A DNA stretch of 56,469 bases from CAJQGY01 sp964417685 (GTDB lineage: Bacteria; Pseudomonadota; Gammaproteobacteria; Magnimaribacterales; D2472), in NCBI GenBank assembly GCA_964417685.1, contig CAYQIT010000005.1:1-56469 (forward strand), written 5' to 3'. The position numbers and the translations under genes are program-made. This document shows, piece after piece, positions 1 to 7,637 of the stretch. How positions within the stretch are numbered: position 1 is the stretch's first letter; each line of letters begins with the position of its first letter. The notes beneath the pieces are model-generated. The model ran no database searches, had not been told where the DNA came from, and saw nothing but the letters and a program-made list of their open reading frames with translations.

Positions 1-145
1 ACAAAGTAAAAAGAGTCAATAAAAATCCAATTATTGAAATTGGAACATAGACAAGAGACGCTAATAGTGAAATCACAAAAAAGATAAATGCAAATTTCCA
101 TCCTTCAGGATGAATAATAGGTCTTTTAGATGGCTTTGTGTCCAT
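1..145 (-). CDS. psd: Phosphatidylserine decarboxylase, N-terminal fragment (probable)
   Basis: A reading frame starts at ATG 145 on the minus strand and runs off the left edge (48 codons visible). It begins MDTKPSKRPIIHPEGWKF and continues into a hydrophobic stretch. The IHPEG(W/Y)KF segment followed by one or two membrane segments is typical of the short form of phosphatidylserine decarboxylase, the pyruvoyl enzyme that makes phosphatidylethanolamine at the inner membrane. The catalytic C-terminal part lies outside the window, so the call rests only on the N-terminus. It could instead be another small membrane protein with a similar leader. Confidence 0.55.
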   Translation of the reverse strand, partial: MDTKPSKRPIIHPEGWKFAFIFFVISLLASLVYVPISIIGFLLTLFTL

Positions 146-221
146 ATCTATTTGTTAATTACTAGGCGCGCATTTTATAACATGGTATTTTTTTAAGCTA
201 GGTGATAGGTGATATTAAAAA

Positions 222-298
222 TAATGAGCCCAGGAGGGCTCAAGCCTCTGACCAATGGATTGTGAGTCCACTGCTCTAACCAACTGAGCTAAGCTGCA
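222..298 (-). pseudogene. Degenerate copy of tRNA-Ile(CAU)
   Basis: On the minus strand this stretch aligns without gaps to the intact tRNA at 2143-2219. The 42 bases running from the D arm to just past the anticodon arm differ at one base only, which changes the anticodon from CAU to CAC. The T arm and 3' acceptor carry eight more differences. The 3' CCA has become TTA, the T loop has lost TTC, and the 5' acceptor strand is not tRNA-like and cannot pair with the 3' strand. I therefore call it a tRNA remnant, not a tRNA-Val. Its 5' side overlaps the end of the neighbouring glycosyltransferase gene, which takes its TAG stop from the tRNA-derived sequence. Confidence 0.8.
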
Positions 299-1296
299 AT
301 ATTTTTATTATTTCTTTTTTGAGTCAAAGCTTCTATAAATTCATTAGTTACTTTTTTCCATGAAAGCTTCGAAGCGTATGTAATACAAGAATAAGAATTA
401 ACCTTGAGAGCCATTTGAACTGCATACTCAAGATCATTAGACAAATAACCATTCATATTATTTTTAATTATGTCTATTGGACCTGTAACAGGGTATGCAG
501 CTACAGGAGTGCCACATGCTAAAGCTTCAATCATAACGATTCCATAGGTATCCGTTTTTGATGGAAAAACAAAACATGAAGCTCCTGAATACCATTCAGC
601 AAGATCTTCTTTATACTTATAGCCAAGAAATAGCGTATTTGTATATTTGCTTTTGAGTTCTGATAGTTGAGGGCCATCACCAATCACAACTTTTCTTAAA
701 TTAGATTTAATATTTAAAAAATCTTTTATATTTTTTTCATAAGAAACCCTTCCAACATAAAGAAGATATTTATAGTCAACTGGTGATGGACTTGGTGAAA
801 AAATATTTAAATCAATTGCTCTACTCCAAATTTTGAGATTTTTGAAGCCTCTATCTATTAATTCTTTTTTATGCGAATTTGTATTAACTAAAGTATTAGT
901 AGCTCCGCCATGAAACCATTTTAAATAGCTATAAGTTATCTCTAAAGGAAGGTTTATTCTAGTTTTTAGATATTCTGGAAATTTAGTGTGAATAGCAGTT
1001 GTAAAATTTATATTATTCTTGCTACATAATAGTCTTGCTTGCAGTCCAAGAGGTCCTTCTGTAGAGATATGAATACAATCATAAGAATTATCGAGAATGT
1101 ATTCTTTTAATCTTTTAGCATTAATAACAATATTAATTTCTGAGTAGCCAATTAAAGGCATTGTTTTAAATAAACTTGGTTCAACAATATCAACTTGATG
1201 GCCTAACGCTTTAAGTTCATTCAAAACATTAGAAAGTGTAGTTACAACACCATTAACTTGCGGATGCCATGCGTCTGTAATGATTAAAATTTTCAA
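289..1296 (-). CDS. Glycosyltransferase family 4 (GT-B fold)
   Basis: 335 residues. The N-terminal half opens with KILIITDAWHPQVNGV, the usual start of GT4 enzymes related to MgtA and SqdX that move mannose or similar sugars from a nucleotide donor to a lipid. The C-terminal half has the donor-site signatures GRVSYEKN (182-189), GDGP (206-209) and TYGIVMIEALACGTP (250-264) with the conserved Glu. The start is TTG, two bases after the stop of the upstream phosphoesterase gene, so the pair is probably one operon. Such GT4/phosphoesterase pairs are common in proteobacteria and suggest a role in envelope glycolipids, but donor and acceptor cannot be read from the sequence. The last codons and stop codon lie in a tRNA remnant. 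Confidence 0.85.
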   Translation of the reverse strand: MKILIITDAWHPQVNGVVTTLSNVLNELKALGHQVDIVEPSLFKTMPLIGYSEINIVINAKRLKEYILDNSYDCIHISTEGPLGLQARLLCSKNNINFTTAIHTKFPEYLKTRINLPLEITYSYLKWFHGGATNTLVNTNSHKKELIDRGFKNLKIWSRAIDLNIFSPSPSPVDYKYLLYVGRVSYEKNIKDFLNIKSNLRKVVIGDGPQLSELKSKYTNTLFLGYKYKEDLAEWYSGASCFVFPSKTDTYGIVMIEALACGTPVAAYPVTGPIDIIKNNMNGYLSNDLEYAVQMALKVNSYSCITYASKLSWKKVTNEFIEALTQKRNNKNIAA

Positions 1297-1298
1297 TA

Positions 1299-2066
1299 TT
1301 AAGAAGCCTTTAATAGCTGAAATGTTTTGTTTTCAGTTTTCTTCCAATCAATTAGTTTGAATTGCCCGTCAACATCTTCAACTAATGCTGTAACAGACTC
1401 AACCCAATCTCCAGTATTATAATAATCAATACCATCTATTTTTTTTATTTCTGCCTTGTGTATATGACCGCAAACTATCCCATTAAATCCTCTGGTATGA
1501 CATTCTCTTACTAAACTTTCTTCATAATCAGATGCTTTGTTTACTAACTGTTTTGCTTTATCTTTTAAGTACTTAGATAATGACCATTGTCCATAACCTA
1601 ATCTTGCTCGAAAATAATTTAAAATTTTATTGATAGACAGCAATATGGTGTAAATTTTATCTCCAAGAATAGATAGGTGTCGGCCATATCTAGTTACCAT
1701 ATCAAATTGATCGCCATGAATAACTAAAATTTTTTTTTCTGCAACAGAAATATATTCATGTTCTTCTTTTAGTTCGATATTTCCTAGATTAAGAGGTTGA
1801 TAAAGCCTCAAGAGGTCATCATGATTGCCGGTGATATAAATAACCTTAGTGCCATTTTTTGACATTGATAATATATTTCTAATTACATCTATATGTTCTT
1901 GTGGCCAGTAAAGCTTTGATTTTAATCTCCAACAATCAATAATATCTCCAACTAAAAACAAATTTTCACATTTGTGAGATCTAAGAAATTTACATAAAGA
2001 CTTAGCCTGACAACCTTTAGAACCTAAGTGAATATCTGACAAAAAGATCGATTTATATTTTTTCAT
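1299..2066 (-). CDS. UDP-2,3-diacylglucosamine diphosphatase-like metallophosphoesterase
   Basis: About 255 residues of the calcineurin-like phosphoesterase fold. The dinuclear metal motifs appear in order: LSDIHLG, GDIID, GNHDD, HGDQFD and GHIH. The DIHLGSKGCQ opening is typical of the LpxH2-like branch, whose members hydrolyse UDP-2,3-diacylglucosamine in lipid A synthesis or act on related pyrophosphates. I place the start at ATG 2066, which begins MKKYKS as relatives do; a GTG at 2084 would add six residues, and neither has a clear ribosome binding site. It is followed after two bases by the GT4 gene and lies just downstream of tRNA-Ile. Whether it is the cell's true LpxH cannot be told from this window. 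Confidence 0.8.
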   Translation of the reverse strand: MKKYKSIFLSDIHLGSKGCQAKSLCKFLRSHKCENLFLVGDIIDCWRLKSKLYWPQEHIDVIRNILSMSKNGTKVIYITGNHDDLLRLYQPLNLGNIELKEEHEYISVAEKKILVIHGDQFDMVTRYGRHLSILGDKIYTILLSINKILNYFRARLGYGQWSLSKYLKDKAKQLVNKASDYEESLVRECHTRGFNGIVCGHIHKAEIKKIDGIDYYNTGDWVESVTALVEDVDGQFKLIDWKKTENKTFQLLKAS

Positions 2067-2142
2067 AAAAGCATTATGTTTCACAAATATTTCATTCTTA
2101 TTACGCTTTTGAAAAGAATTGTAAATTTAAGATGAATAAAAA

Positions 2143-2219
2143 TGGTGGGCCCGGGAGGACTCGAACCTCCGACCAATGGATTATGAGTCCACTGCTCTAA
2201 CCAACTGAGCTACAGGCCC
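2143..2219 (-). tRNA. tRNA-Ile2 (anticodon CAU, lysidine-modified type)
   Basis: 77 bases with encoded CCA. The acceptor stem GGGCCTG pairs with CGGGCCC, the D arm is GCTC/GAGC, and the anticodon arm is GTGGA-CTCATAA-TCCAT, giving CAU. The T arm is GGAGG-TTCGAGT-CCTCC. A CAU anticodon can mean Met or Ile. The acceptor has C4:G69 and C5:G68, the pairs known to mark tRNA-Ile2 for the lysidine synthetase TilS, whereas elongator tRNA-Met of gammaproteobacteria has T:A and A:T there. I therefore call Ile2, reading AUA codons, which are frequent in this AT-rich window. Confidence 0.85.
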
Positions 2220-2254
2220 CTATAGATATTGGTATATCTGATAAAGAGCGAATC

Positions 2255-2260
2255 ATTATA
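2255..2260 (-). promoter_or_regulatory. -10 element for tRNA-Ile2
   Basis: On the minus strand a perfect TATAAT lies 35 bases upstream of the mature tRNA 5' end, followed by a GC-containing stretch (CGCTC) around the expected start point near 2248. The -35 region (around TTCCTA) is a poor match. Only the -10 element and its position support the call. Confidence 0.45.
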
Positions 2261-2330
2261 TAAGAATAAATTATTTTAGGAAGCTTAGTGGGTGTTTTTT
2301 ATCTGAGAACATACTTGTTAGAATAAACTC

Positions 2331-2969
2331 ATGATTGATTTAAGCAATACAAAGCCTTTCGCCTCAGGAGGTAATAGAGATTGTTATATAAATCCCGGTA
2401 ATGCTAATACTTGCATAAAGGTAACTAAGAAAGAAATCCTTGAAAAAATAAAAAAAGATAAAGTCTGGTATAAAAAATTTAGATCAAATGAAAGCTTTGA
2501 TGATAATTTAAGAGAGCAGTTAGCATATAAACAAAAAGCAATTACTTCTCCTCTAGATAACTCTATATGGGATCATTTAGCTAAGTGGAATGGAATGGTA
2601 GATACAAGCTTGGGTCCTGCATCTGAAACAGAGTTGATTAAAAATGATGATGAGATAGCAGAAACCTTGGAGAGTTATTTATTTAGAGAAGGTTTAACTG
2701 ATGAAATTAAACTTGCTATAGAATCTTTTGAAATCTGGCTGAGGAAACACCATGTTTTAACAAAAAACATTATTCCGCATAATATTGTTTTAAAAAAAAT
2801 AGACGTAGTTATAACTTTAAAAATTATAGATGGTTTGGGATGCTCTTCTTTTATCCCACTGCCAAAGTACAGCAAATACTTTGCTAAAAGATATGTTGAA
2901 AGACGAATCTCACTTATGTGGAGCAGAATAAACTGGGACCTAAGTGGTAGAAAAGGAGATTGGAAGTAG
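2331..2969 (+). CDS. yrbL: YrbL family protein (kinase-like fold)
   Basis: 212 residues resembling Escherichia coli YrbL along their length. The opening FASGGNRDCYINPGNANTCI corresponds to the YrbL start (LGTGRHRKCYAHPEDAQRCI), and the C-terminal half has the NIIPHNIVLK catalytic-loop-like segment followed by IIDGLG. The family is related to protein/aminoglycoside kinases and is named for its control by PhoP in enterics; its biochemical function is unknown. Here it is a lone gene that converges on rpoD with five bases between the two stops. No two-component genes of the PhoP/PhoQ kind are in this window. Confidence 0.75.
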   Translation: MIDLSNTKPFASGGNRDCYINPGNANTCIKVTKKEILEKIKKDKVWYKKFRSNESFDDNLREQLAYKQKAITSPLDNSIWDHLAKWNGMVDTSLGPASETELIKNDDEIAETLESYLFREGLTDEIKLAIESFEIWLRKHHVLTKNIIPHNIVLKKIDVVITLKIIDGLGCSSFIPLPKYSKYFAKRYVERRISLMWSRINWDLSGRKGDWK

Positions 2970-2974
2970 GTCCT

Positions 2975-4789
2975 TTATTCGTCTAAGAAGTTTTTCAGGT
3001 GACTTGATCTACTTGGATGTCTTAGCTTTCTCAGGGCTTTTGCCTCAATCTGTCTAATCCTTTCTCTAGTAACATCAAACTGCTTTCCAACTTCTTCAAG
3101 AGTATGATCAGTATTCATACCAATACCAAATCGCATTCTTAAAACCTTTGCTTCTCTTGCAGTCAGTGAGCCCAAAATATCATCGGTTGCAAAATGAAGA
3201 CTTTCTTCAGTTGCATTCTCTAATGGAGATTCGATAACTGTGTCTTCAATAAAATCACCTAAGCTTGAATCTTCATCATCACCAATTGGAGTTTCCGTTG
3301 AAATTGGCTCTTTAGCAATTTTCAGAACTTTTCTTACCTTATCTTCGGGCATATCAAGCTCTTTAGATAACTCTTCTGGAGTTGGCTCCCTACCCATATC
3401 TTGCATCATCTGACGAGAAACTCGATTTAATTTATTGATTGTCTCAATCATATGAACAGGTATTCTTATTGTTCTAGCCTGATCAGCAATAGATCTGGTT
3501 ATTGCTTGTCGAATCCACCATGTTGCATAGGTAGAAAACTTATAACCTCTTCTGTACTCAAATTTATCAACTGCTTTCATCAAACCAATATTTCCTTCCT
3601 GAATAAGGTCAAGAAATTGCAGTCCTCTGTTTGTGTATTTCTTTGCAATGGATATTACAAGCCTTAAGTTTGCTTCGACCATATCTTTTTTAGCACGTCT
3701 CATCTTTGTTTCGCCCATAGACATTTTTCTATTAATTTCTTTAATTTCTTTAACAGAAAGGCCAACTGAGTTTTCAATCTCGATAATATCTTTTTGTGCG
3801 ATTACAACATCCTGCTTCACATTTTCGAGTAAATCTTTTTTGTATTTCTTTTCTTTTTGAAGAGCATCAACCCATTTAACTTTAGTAAGGTTTTCAGTAA
3901 AGTTTTTAATAAAATCTTTACGCGGCATTCTAGCTTTTTTAACTAACTGCTCTTGAATAAACTTTTCCTTCTCTCTGATGTTACTTAATCCAGATCTGGC
4001 AATAATAGCGATATCATCAAACATTCTAGGGCTAAATTTTAAGAATTGGAAAATTTGTCCTAGCTTTTCATATTCAGCCTGCGCTTCCTTTGATGCTCTT
4101 CCTTTAGAGTCAACTACTTTCATGGTCTTATTAAACTGCCTTTTTAAGTTAGTCATTCTGCGCTGAACTTCTTTTAAGTCTGGTCCGTTGCTAACTTCCT
4201 CGTCTGATTTCTCAGCCTTTTCAGCCTCTTCTTTGGCTCTTTGACTTCCAGGTCCTGCAGAAGGCACATGTTCCATTTCTTCAAGAAAACCAGTTAAAAA
4301 ATCATTGATTTTCTTTTCGCCATCTTTAACCATTTGATGATAGTCGATTACAAACTCAACAGTTCTTGGATAATGGACACTTGCATGCAGCAGGTCTCTC
4401 ATACCCTCTTCTATTCTTTTGGCAATCTCAATTTCGCCTTCTCTTGTTAGCAGATCAACAGTTCCCATTTCGCGCATATACATTCTTACAGGATCAGTAG
4501 TTCGACCAGTTTCATTCTCAACTGCAGCTAAAGCCTCAGCTGCTTGCTCTAAAGCAATGTCATCTGAATCTTCAGATTCAGCTAGCATAAGAGTATCGGC
4601 GTCTGGAGCAGTTTCATGGACTTGAAGACCTAAATCATTGATCATTCCAATAATTTCATCGACTTGATCAGGATCTGAGATGTCTTCCGGAAGATGGTCA
4701 TTAACATCTGCATAGGTCAAATAACCTTGCTCTCTCCCCTTTTCTATAAGCTCTGCAATTTTTGAGCCTTTTTTACTTAACTTGTCCAC
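2975..4789 (-). CDS. rpoD: RNA polymerase primary sigma factor RpoD (sigma-70)
   Basis: 604 residues, close to the usual size. Region 1.1 occupies about 1-75 and region 1.2 begins at TDPVRMYMREMG (98-109). An acidic non-conserved segment follows (about 130-360). Region 2, from EANLRLVISIAKKY (372-385) to TYATWWIRQAITRSIADQ (420-437), binds and melts the -10 element. Region 4.2, VTRERIRQIEAKALRKLR (573-590), reads the -35. The start is GTG, supported by GGAGA four bases upstream (4794-4798). It is the last gene of the minus-strand run rsmE-gshB-tonB-ruvX-dnaG-rpoD, 47 bases after dnaG. The small ribosomal gene rpsU, which normally leads this operon, lies about 28 kb away at 34358. Confidence 0.98.
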   Translation of the reverse strand: MDKLSKKGSKIAELIEKGREQGYLTYADVNDHLPEDISDPDQVDEIIGMINDLGLQVHETAPDADTLMLAESEDSDDIALEQAAEALAAVENETGRTTDPVRMYMREMGTVDLLTREGEIEIAKRIEEGMRDLLHASVHYPRTVEFVIDYHQMVKDGEKKINDFLTGFLEEMEHVPSAGPGSQRAKEEAEKAEKSDEEVSNGPDLKEVQRRMTNLKRQFNKTMKVVDSKGRASKEAQAEYEKLGQIFQFLKFSPRMFDDIAIIARSGLSNIREKEKFIQEQLVKKARMPRKDFIKNFTENLTKVKWVDALQKEKKYKKDLLENVKQDVVIAQKDIIEIENSVGLSVKEIKEINRKMSMGETKMRRAKKDMVEANLRLVISIAKKYTNRGLQFLDLIQEGNIGLMKAVDKFEYRRGYKFSTYATWWIRQAITRSIADQARTIRIPVHMIETINKLNRVSRQMMQDMGREPTPEELSKELDMPEDKVRKVLKIAKEPISTETPIGDDEDSSLGDFIEDTVIESPLENATEESLHFATDDILGSLTAREAKVLRMRFGIGMNTDHTLEEVGKQFDVTRERIRQIEAKALRKLRHPSRSSHLKNFLDE

Positions 4790-4836
4790 TAGTTCTCCAA
4801 ATGTATTAACTATATGTAGTGATTAATTATTATTTT

Positions 4837-6597
4837 TCAATCACTTACTGTGCTTAAATTTCTTAATAAATTTTGATCAGCTTCTGAGATATTTTCTTTT
4901 TTTAGAATGACCTGTTGTAATTCTCTTTTTTCTGCAGAAGAAATTTCTTGCATATTATACTTTTCTTTTAAGATTTCCTCTCTATCTTTTTCAGATTTCG
5001 AAATTATATTTATACAATCAATAATCATCTTTTTTGCATCCTCAAGCGAAAGATTGATATCAGATATAAGAGCTTCACTAAAAACATTTTTTATTGGCTC
5101 TTTTTCTATGCTTTCAAAGACAATCGAAGGGTTAGATTCAGGATTATTTTTGAATTTATCCCTTATGGAATGAATAAAATAAAATTTAGAATCTTGTTTT
5201 ATATCATCAAATATCATATCTGCTGCAAGCTTGGGATGTTGTATCAATGAAGTAAAAATTCCTAAAACTGCTTTTTTTGCAATCTGAGATGATGTCTTGG
5301 GATTTGTATTATTTGGTTCATTTTGTATCTCAACCCTTCCTGGAAAGGATGAAGAGGTAAGAAGTTTTGCAAAATCAAGACTGCATACTTTTGATACCTC
5401 ATCAATGTAGGCTTCTTTAAGTGGCTGATTGTTTATCTTGCTAACAAGAGATGCGGCAAATTTTGCAGCAATCGATCTGCCCTCAATAGTATCAAGGTCA
5501 GCTTGCTCTTTAACTGTATCAAGAAAAAATTGAGAAAATGAAATTGCGCTCTCGGAAAGATCTAAAAAAGCTTGTTTACCTTTTTCATTGATAAAGCTAT
5601 CAGGATCATGACCTTCATCAAGAAAAATAAATTTAATATTAATATCCTCTCTTAATATAGGTAACCCATTCTCTACAACCCTCCATGCGGCTTTTCTGCC
5701 TGCAAGGTCGCCATCAAATGCAACGTATATATTTTTTGAATACCTCATCAATTTAGAAATATGCAGGCCTGTAATGGCAGTACCCAAAGAAGCAACTGCA
5801 TTCTTCACGCCGTTTTGATGGAGGGCTATTACATCCATGTATCCTTCAACAACAAAAACTGATTGAAGAGGGTTATTTAATTTACGTGCCTCATATAACC
5901 CATAGAGCTCTTTTGATTTACTGAATGTCTTTGTTTCAGGTGAATTAAGATACTTTGGCTCTCCTTCATCAATTATTCTTCCGCCAAAAGCAATATGGTC
6001 ACCTTTTATATTTCTTATTGGAAACATTAACCTTCCTCTAAACCTATCCTTCATCTTTTCAGAAAAAAGCCCAGATTCAGAAAGATCTTCCTGCTTATAT
6101 TCTTTTGATAATATTTTAAACAACCCTTCCCATTCATCCAGGGCATATCCAATGTTAAAAAATTTTGCGGTCTCTCCTGTTATCGATCTAGATTTAAGGT
6201 AATCTACTACCTTATTGCCAGTATCTGCTTTCAATTGTTTTTCGTATATCTCTACAGCACGCGCATTTATACTCAGAGCTTCTTTGGTATCTACCGATTT
6301 GTGAGTTCTAGGAACCTCTAAACCGACTGACGAAGCGATGCTCTCAACCGCATCAACAAAATCTAGATTCTCGTAATTTCGTAAAAAATTAATTGAATTT
6401 CCCTTGGCGTTACAGACAAAACAATAATAAAACTGTTTGTCCTGGTTTACTGCCATTGAAGGGTTGGTATCATCATGAAAAGGACAAATACCCCAAAAAT
6501 TATTGCCTTTTTTATTTAATTGAACACGCCTGCCAATAATATCGACAATATCTGATTGATCTAGTATTTGATCTATAAAACTAGATGGTATCGACAT
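4837..6597 (-). CDS. dnaG: DNA primase DnaG
   Basis: 586 residues. The N-terminal zinc ribbon has Cys38, His41, Cys59 and Cys62 (CPFH...YYCFVC). The primase core includes RFRGRLMFPI, and the Toprim domain has VFVVEGYMDV with catalytic Glu251 and the acidic pair in FDGD (295, 297). The C-terminal third is the poorly conserved helicase-binding domain. DnaG lays down the RNA primers for replication. The start overlaps the end of ruvX by 17 bases, and rpoD follows, keeping the ancient dnaG-rpoD pairing. Confidence 0.97.
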   Translation of the reverse strand: MSIPSSFIDQILDQSDIVDIIGRRVQLNKKGNNFWGICPFHDDTNPSMAVNQDKQFYYCFVCNAKGNSINFLRNYENLDFVDAVESIASSVGLEVPRTHKSVDTKEALSINARAVEIYEKQLKADTGNKVVDYLKSRSITGETAKFFNIGYALDEWEGLFKILSKEYKQEDLSESGLFSEKMKDRFRGRLMFPIRNIKGDHIAFGGRIIDEGEPKYLNSPETKTFSKSKELYGLYEARKLNNPLQSVFVVEGYMDVIALHQNGVKNAVASLGTAITGLHISKLMRYSKNIYVAFDGDLAGRKAAWRVVENGLPILREDINIKFIFLDEGHDPDSFINEKGKQAFLDLSESAISFSQFFLDTVKEQADLDTIEGRSIAAKFAASLVSKINNQPLKEAYIDEVSKVCSLDFAKLLTSSSFPGRVEIQNEPNNTNPKTSSQIAKKAVLGIFTSLIQHPKLAADMIFDDIKQDSKFYFIHSIRDKFKNNPESNPSIVFESIEKEPIKNVFSEALISDINLSLEDAKKMIIDCINIISKSEKDREEILKEKYNMQEISSAEKRELQQVILKKENISEADQNLLRNLSTVSD

Positions 6598-7006
6598 TTT
6601 GATTTAACCAATTATCTATTAAAATTTTTGCTGCATGCGCATCAATAGCTTCACTCTTAATACTTTTCTTGTTCTCAGTCATTAATTCTTTAAAATTTTG
6701 TCTTGCCTCAAAGCTTGTTAGCCTCTCATCAATATATTTACACTCTATTCCAGTTAGTTTATAAAGTTTTTTATGGAACTTTTCTACAAGTTTCATAATA
6801 TCACTATCTGTTCCATCCATATTTAATGGCTTTCCTATTAACATTAGCTGCGGCTGCCACTCATTAATTATTTCCAATATTTGGTCCCAATTAATTCTAT
6901 TATCCTTATTAAAAACAACCGCTAAAGGAGAGGAGCTTTTTGTAATAGTTTGACCTACAGCTACTCCTATTTTTTTTGTTCCAAAATCAAAAGCTAATAT
7001 TTGCAT
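6581..7006 (-). CDS. ruvX: Holliday-junction resolvase-like YqgF/RuvX
   Basis: 141 residues from ATG 7006. The frame is open further upstream, but this ATG gives the family start MQILAFDFGTKKIGVAVG and lies four bases after the stop of the tonB-like gene, so I prefer it. Motifs are the RNase H-like DFGTKKIG, the GKPLNMDGT segment and YIDERLTSFEA, with late acidic residues in EAIDAHAA. The family acts in 16S rRNA 5' end maturation and resembles RuvC. In many gammaproteobacteria yqgE precedes it; here no yqgE is present. Confidence 0.93.
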   Translation of the reverse strand: MQILAFDFGTKKIGVAVGQTITKSSSPLAVVFNKDNRINWDQILEIINEWQPQLMLIGKPLNMDGTDSDIMKLVEKFHKKLYKLTGIECKYIDERLTSFEARQNFKELMTENKKSIKSEAIDAHAAKILIDNWLNQNVDTI

Positions 7007-7010
7007 AGTT

Positions 7011-7637
7011 TTAGTTTGATGAGAAATTCCAATCTCTAACAATTTCTATGAAACCATACTCATCGAGCATTAATGGATCAAAGGCTGGAAAAGGAGCAGA
7101 TTCATTTAAAATTCTAATTGCCAATAAATCAATTTCATCAACACCTGATGATATTGCTATTTCTGATCTTATTAAATTGCCAAGCGAATCGATGGTCGCA
7201 ATGATTTGGACCATTTCATTATTTAGGCTTAGACCATTTTCAGAAATTATCTTGTCTCCGGCTGATTCAATTTGTCTTTGCCATAGGTTTAAATACTGAG
7301 CCTCAGCATTATTTACAATTGAATTTGCTTGTAGCTTTTTAACCTTGTTTGATTGCAACGAACTTTTTTTCGTTAATGAAATATTTGAGAGTCTATTGTC
7401 ATTGATATCTATCTCAGAAATGTCAGGCATTACAGATGCAGAACCTATCTCATCAATATTTGAATTTGCTAATTTAACATTAATAATGGGAGTGTTTTTC
7501 AGAAAAGGTAATTCATAAAAAGTTGTAAATGTTATGCCAAATATTAGTGCTAGATGAATAATTATAGATAGCACAAAAGATTTATTAAGATTTAATGATC
7601 TTGAGCTAGAGTTTTTTGTTAGTAAGTGTGAGCTCAT
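7011..7637 (-). CDS. tonB: TonB-family energy transducer
   Basis: 208 residues with one membrane-spanning segment near the N-terminus (about 20-42), a polar periplasmic linker and a TonB C-terminal domain (about 115-205) with the pattern IATIDSLGNLIRSEI and SAPFPAF. TonB proteins pass proton-motive energy from ExbB/ExbD to outer-membrane receptors; no such genes lie here. The proline-rich linker of classical TonB is missing, and the linker is rich in Ser and Asn instead. The ATG overlaps the gshB stop by four bases. In Pseudomonas a tonB-like gene also sits between gshB and yqgE-yqgF, so this placement is inherited. Confidence 0.8.
   Translation of the reverse strand: MSSHLLTKNSSSRSLNLNKSFVLSIIIHLALIFGITFTTFYELPFLKNTPIINVKLANSNIDEIGSASVMPDISEIDINDNRLSNISLTKKSSLQSNKVKKLQANSIVNNAEAQYLNLWQRQIESAGDKIISENGLSLNNEMVQIIATIDSLGNLIRSEIAISSGVDEIDLLAIRILNESAPFPAFDPLMLDEYGFIEIVRDWNFSSN

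Noticed and set aside
222..298. Functional tRNA-Val(CAC)
   Set aside because: The anticodon loop would read CAC, but the acceptor strands do not pair, the T loop is wrong and the CCA is changed.
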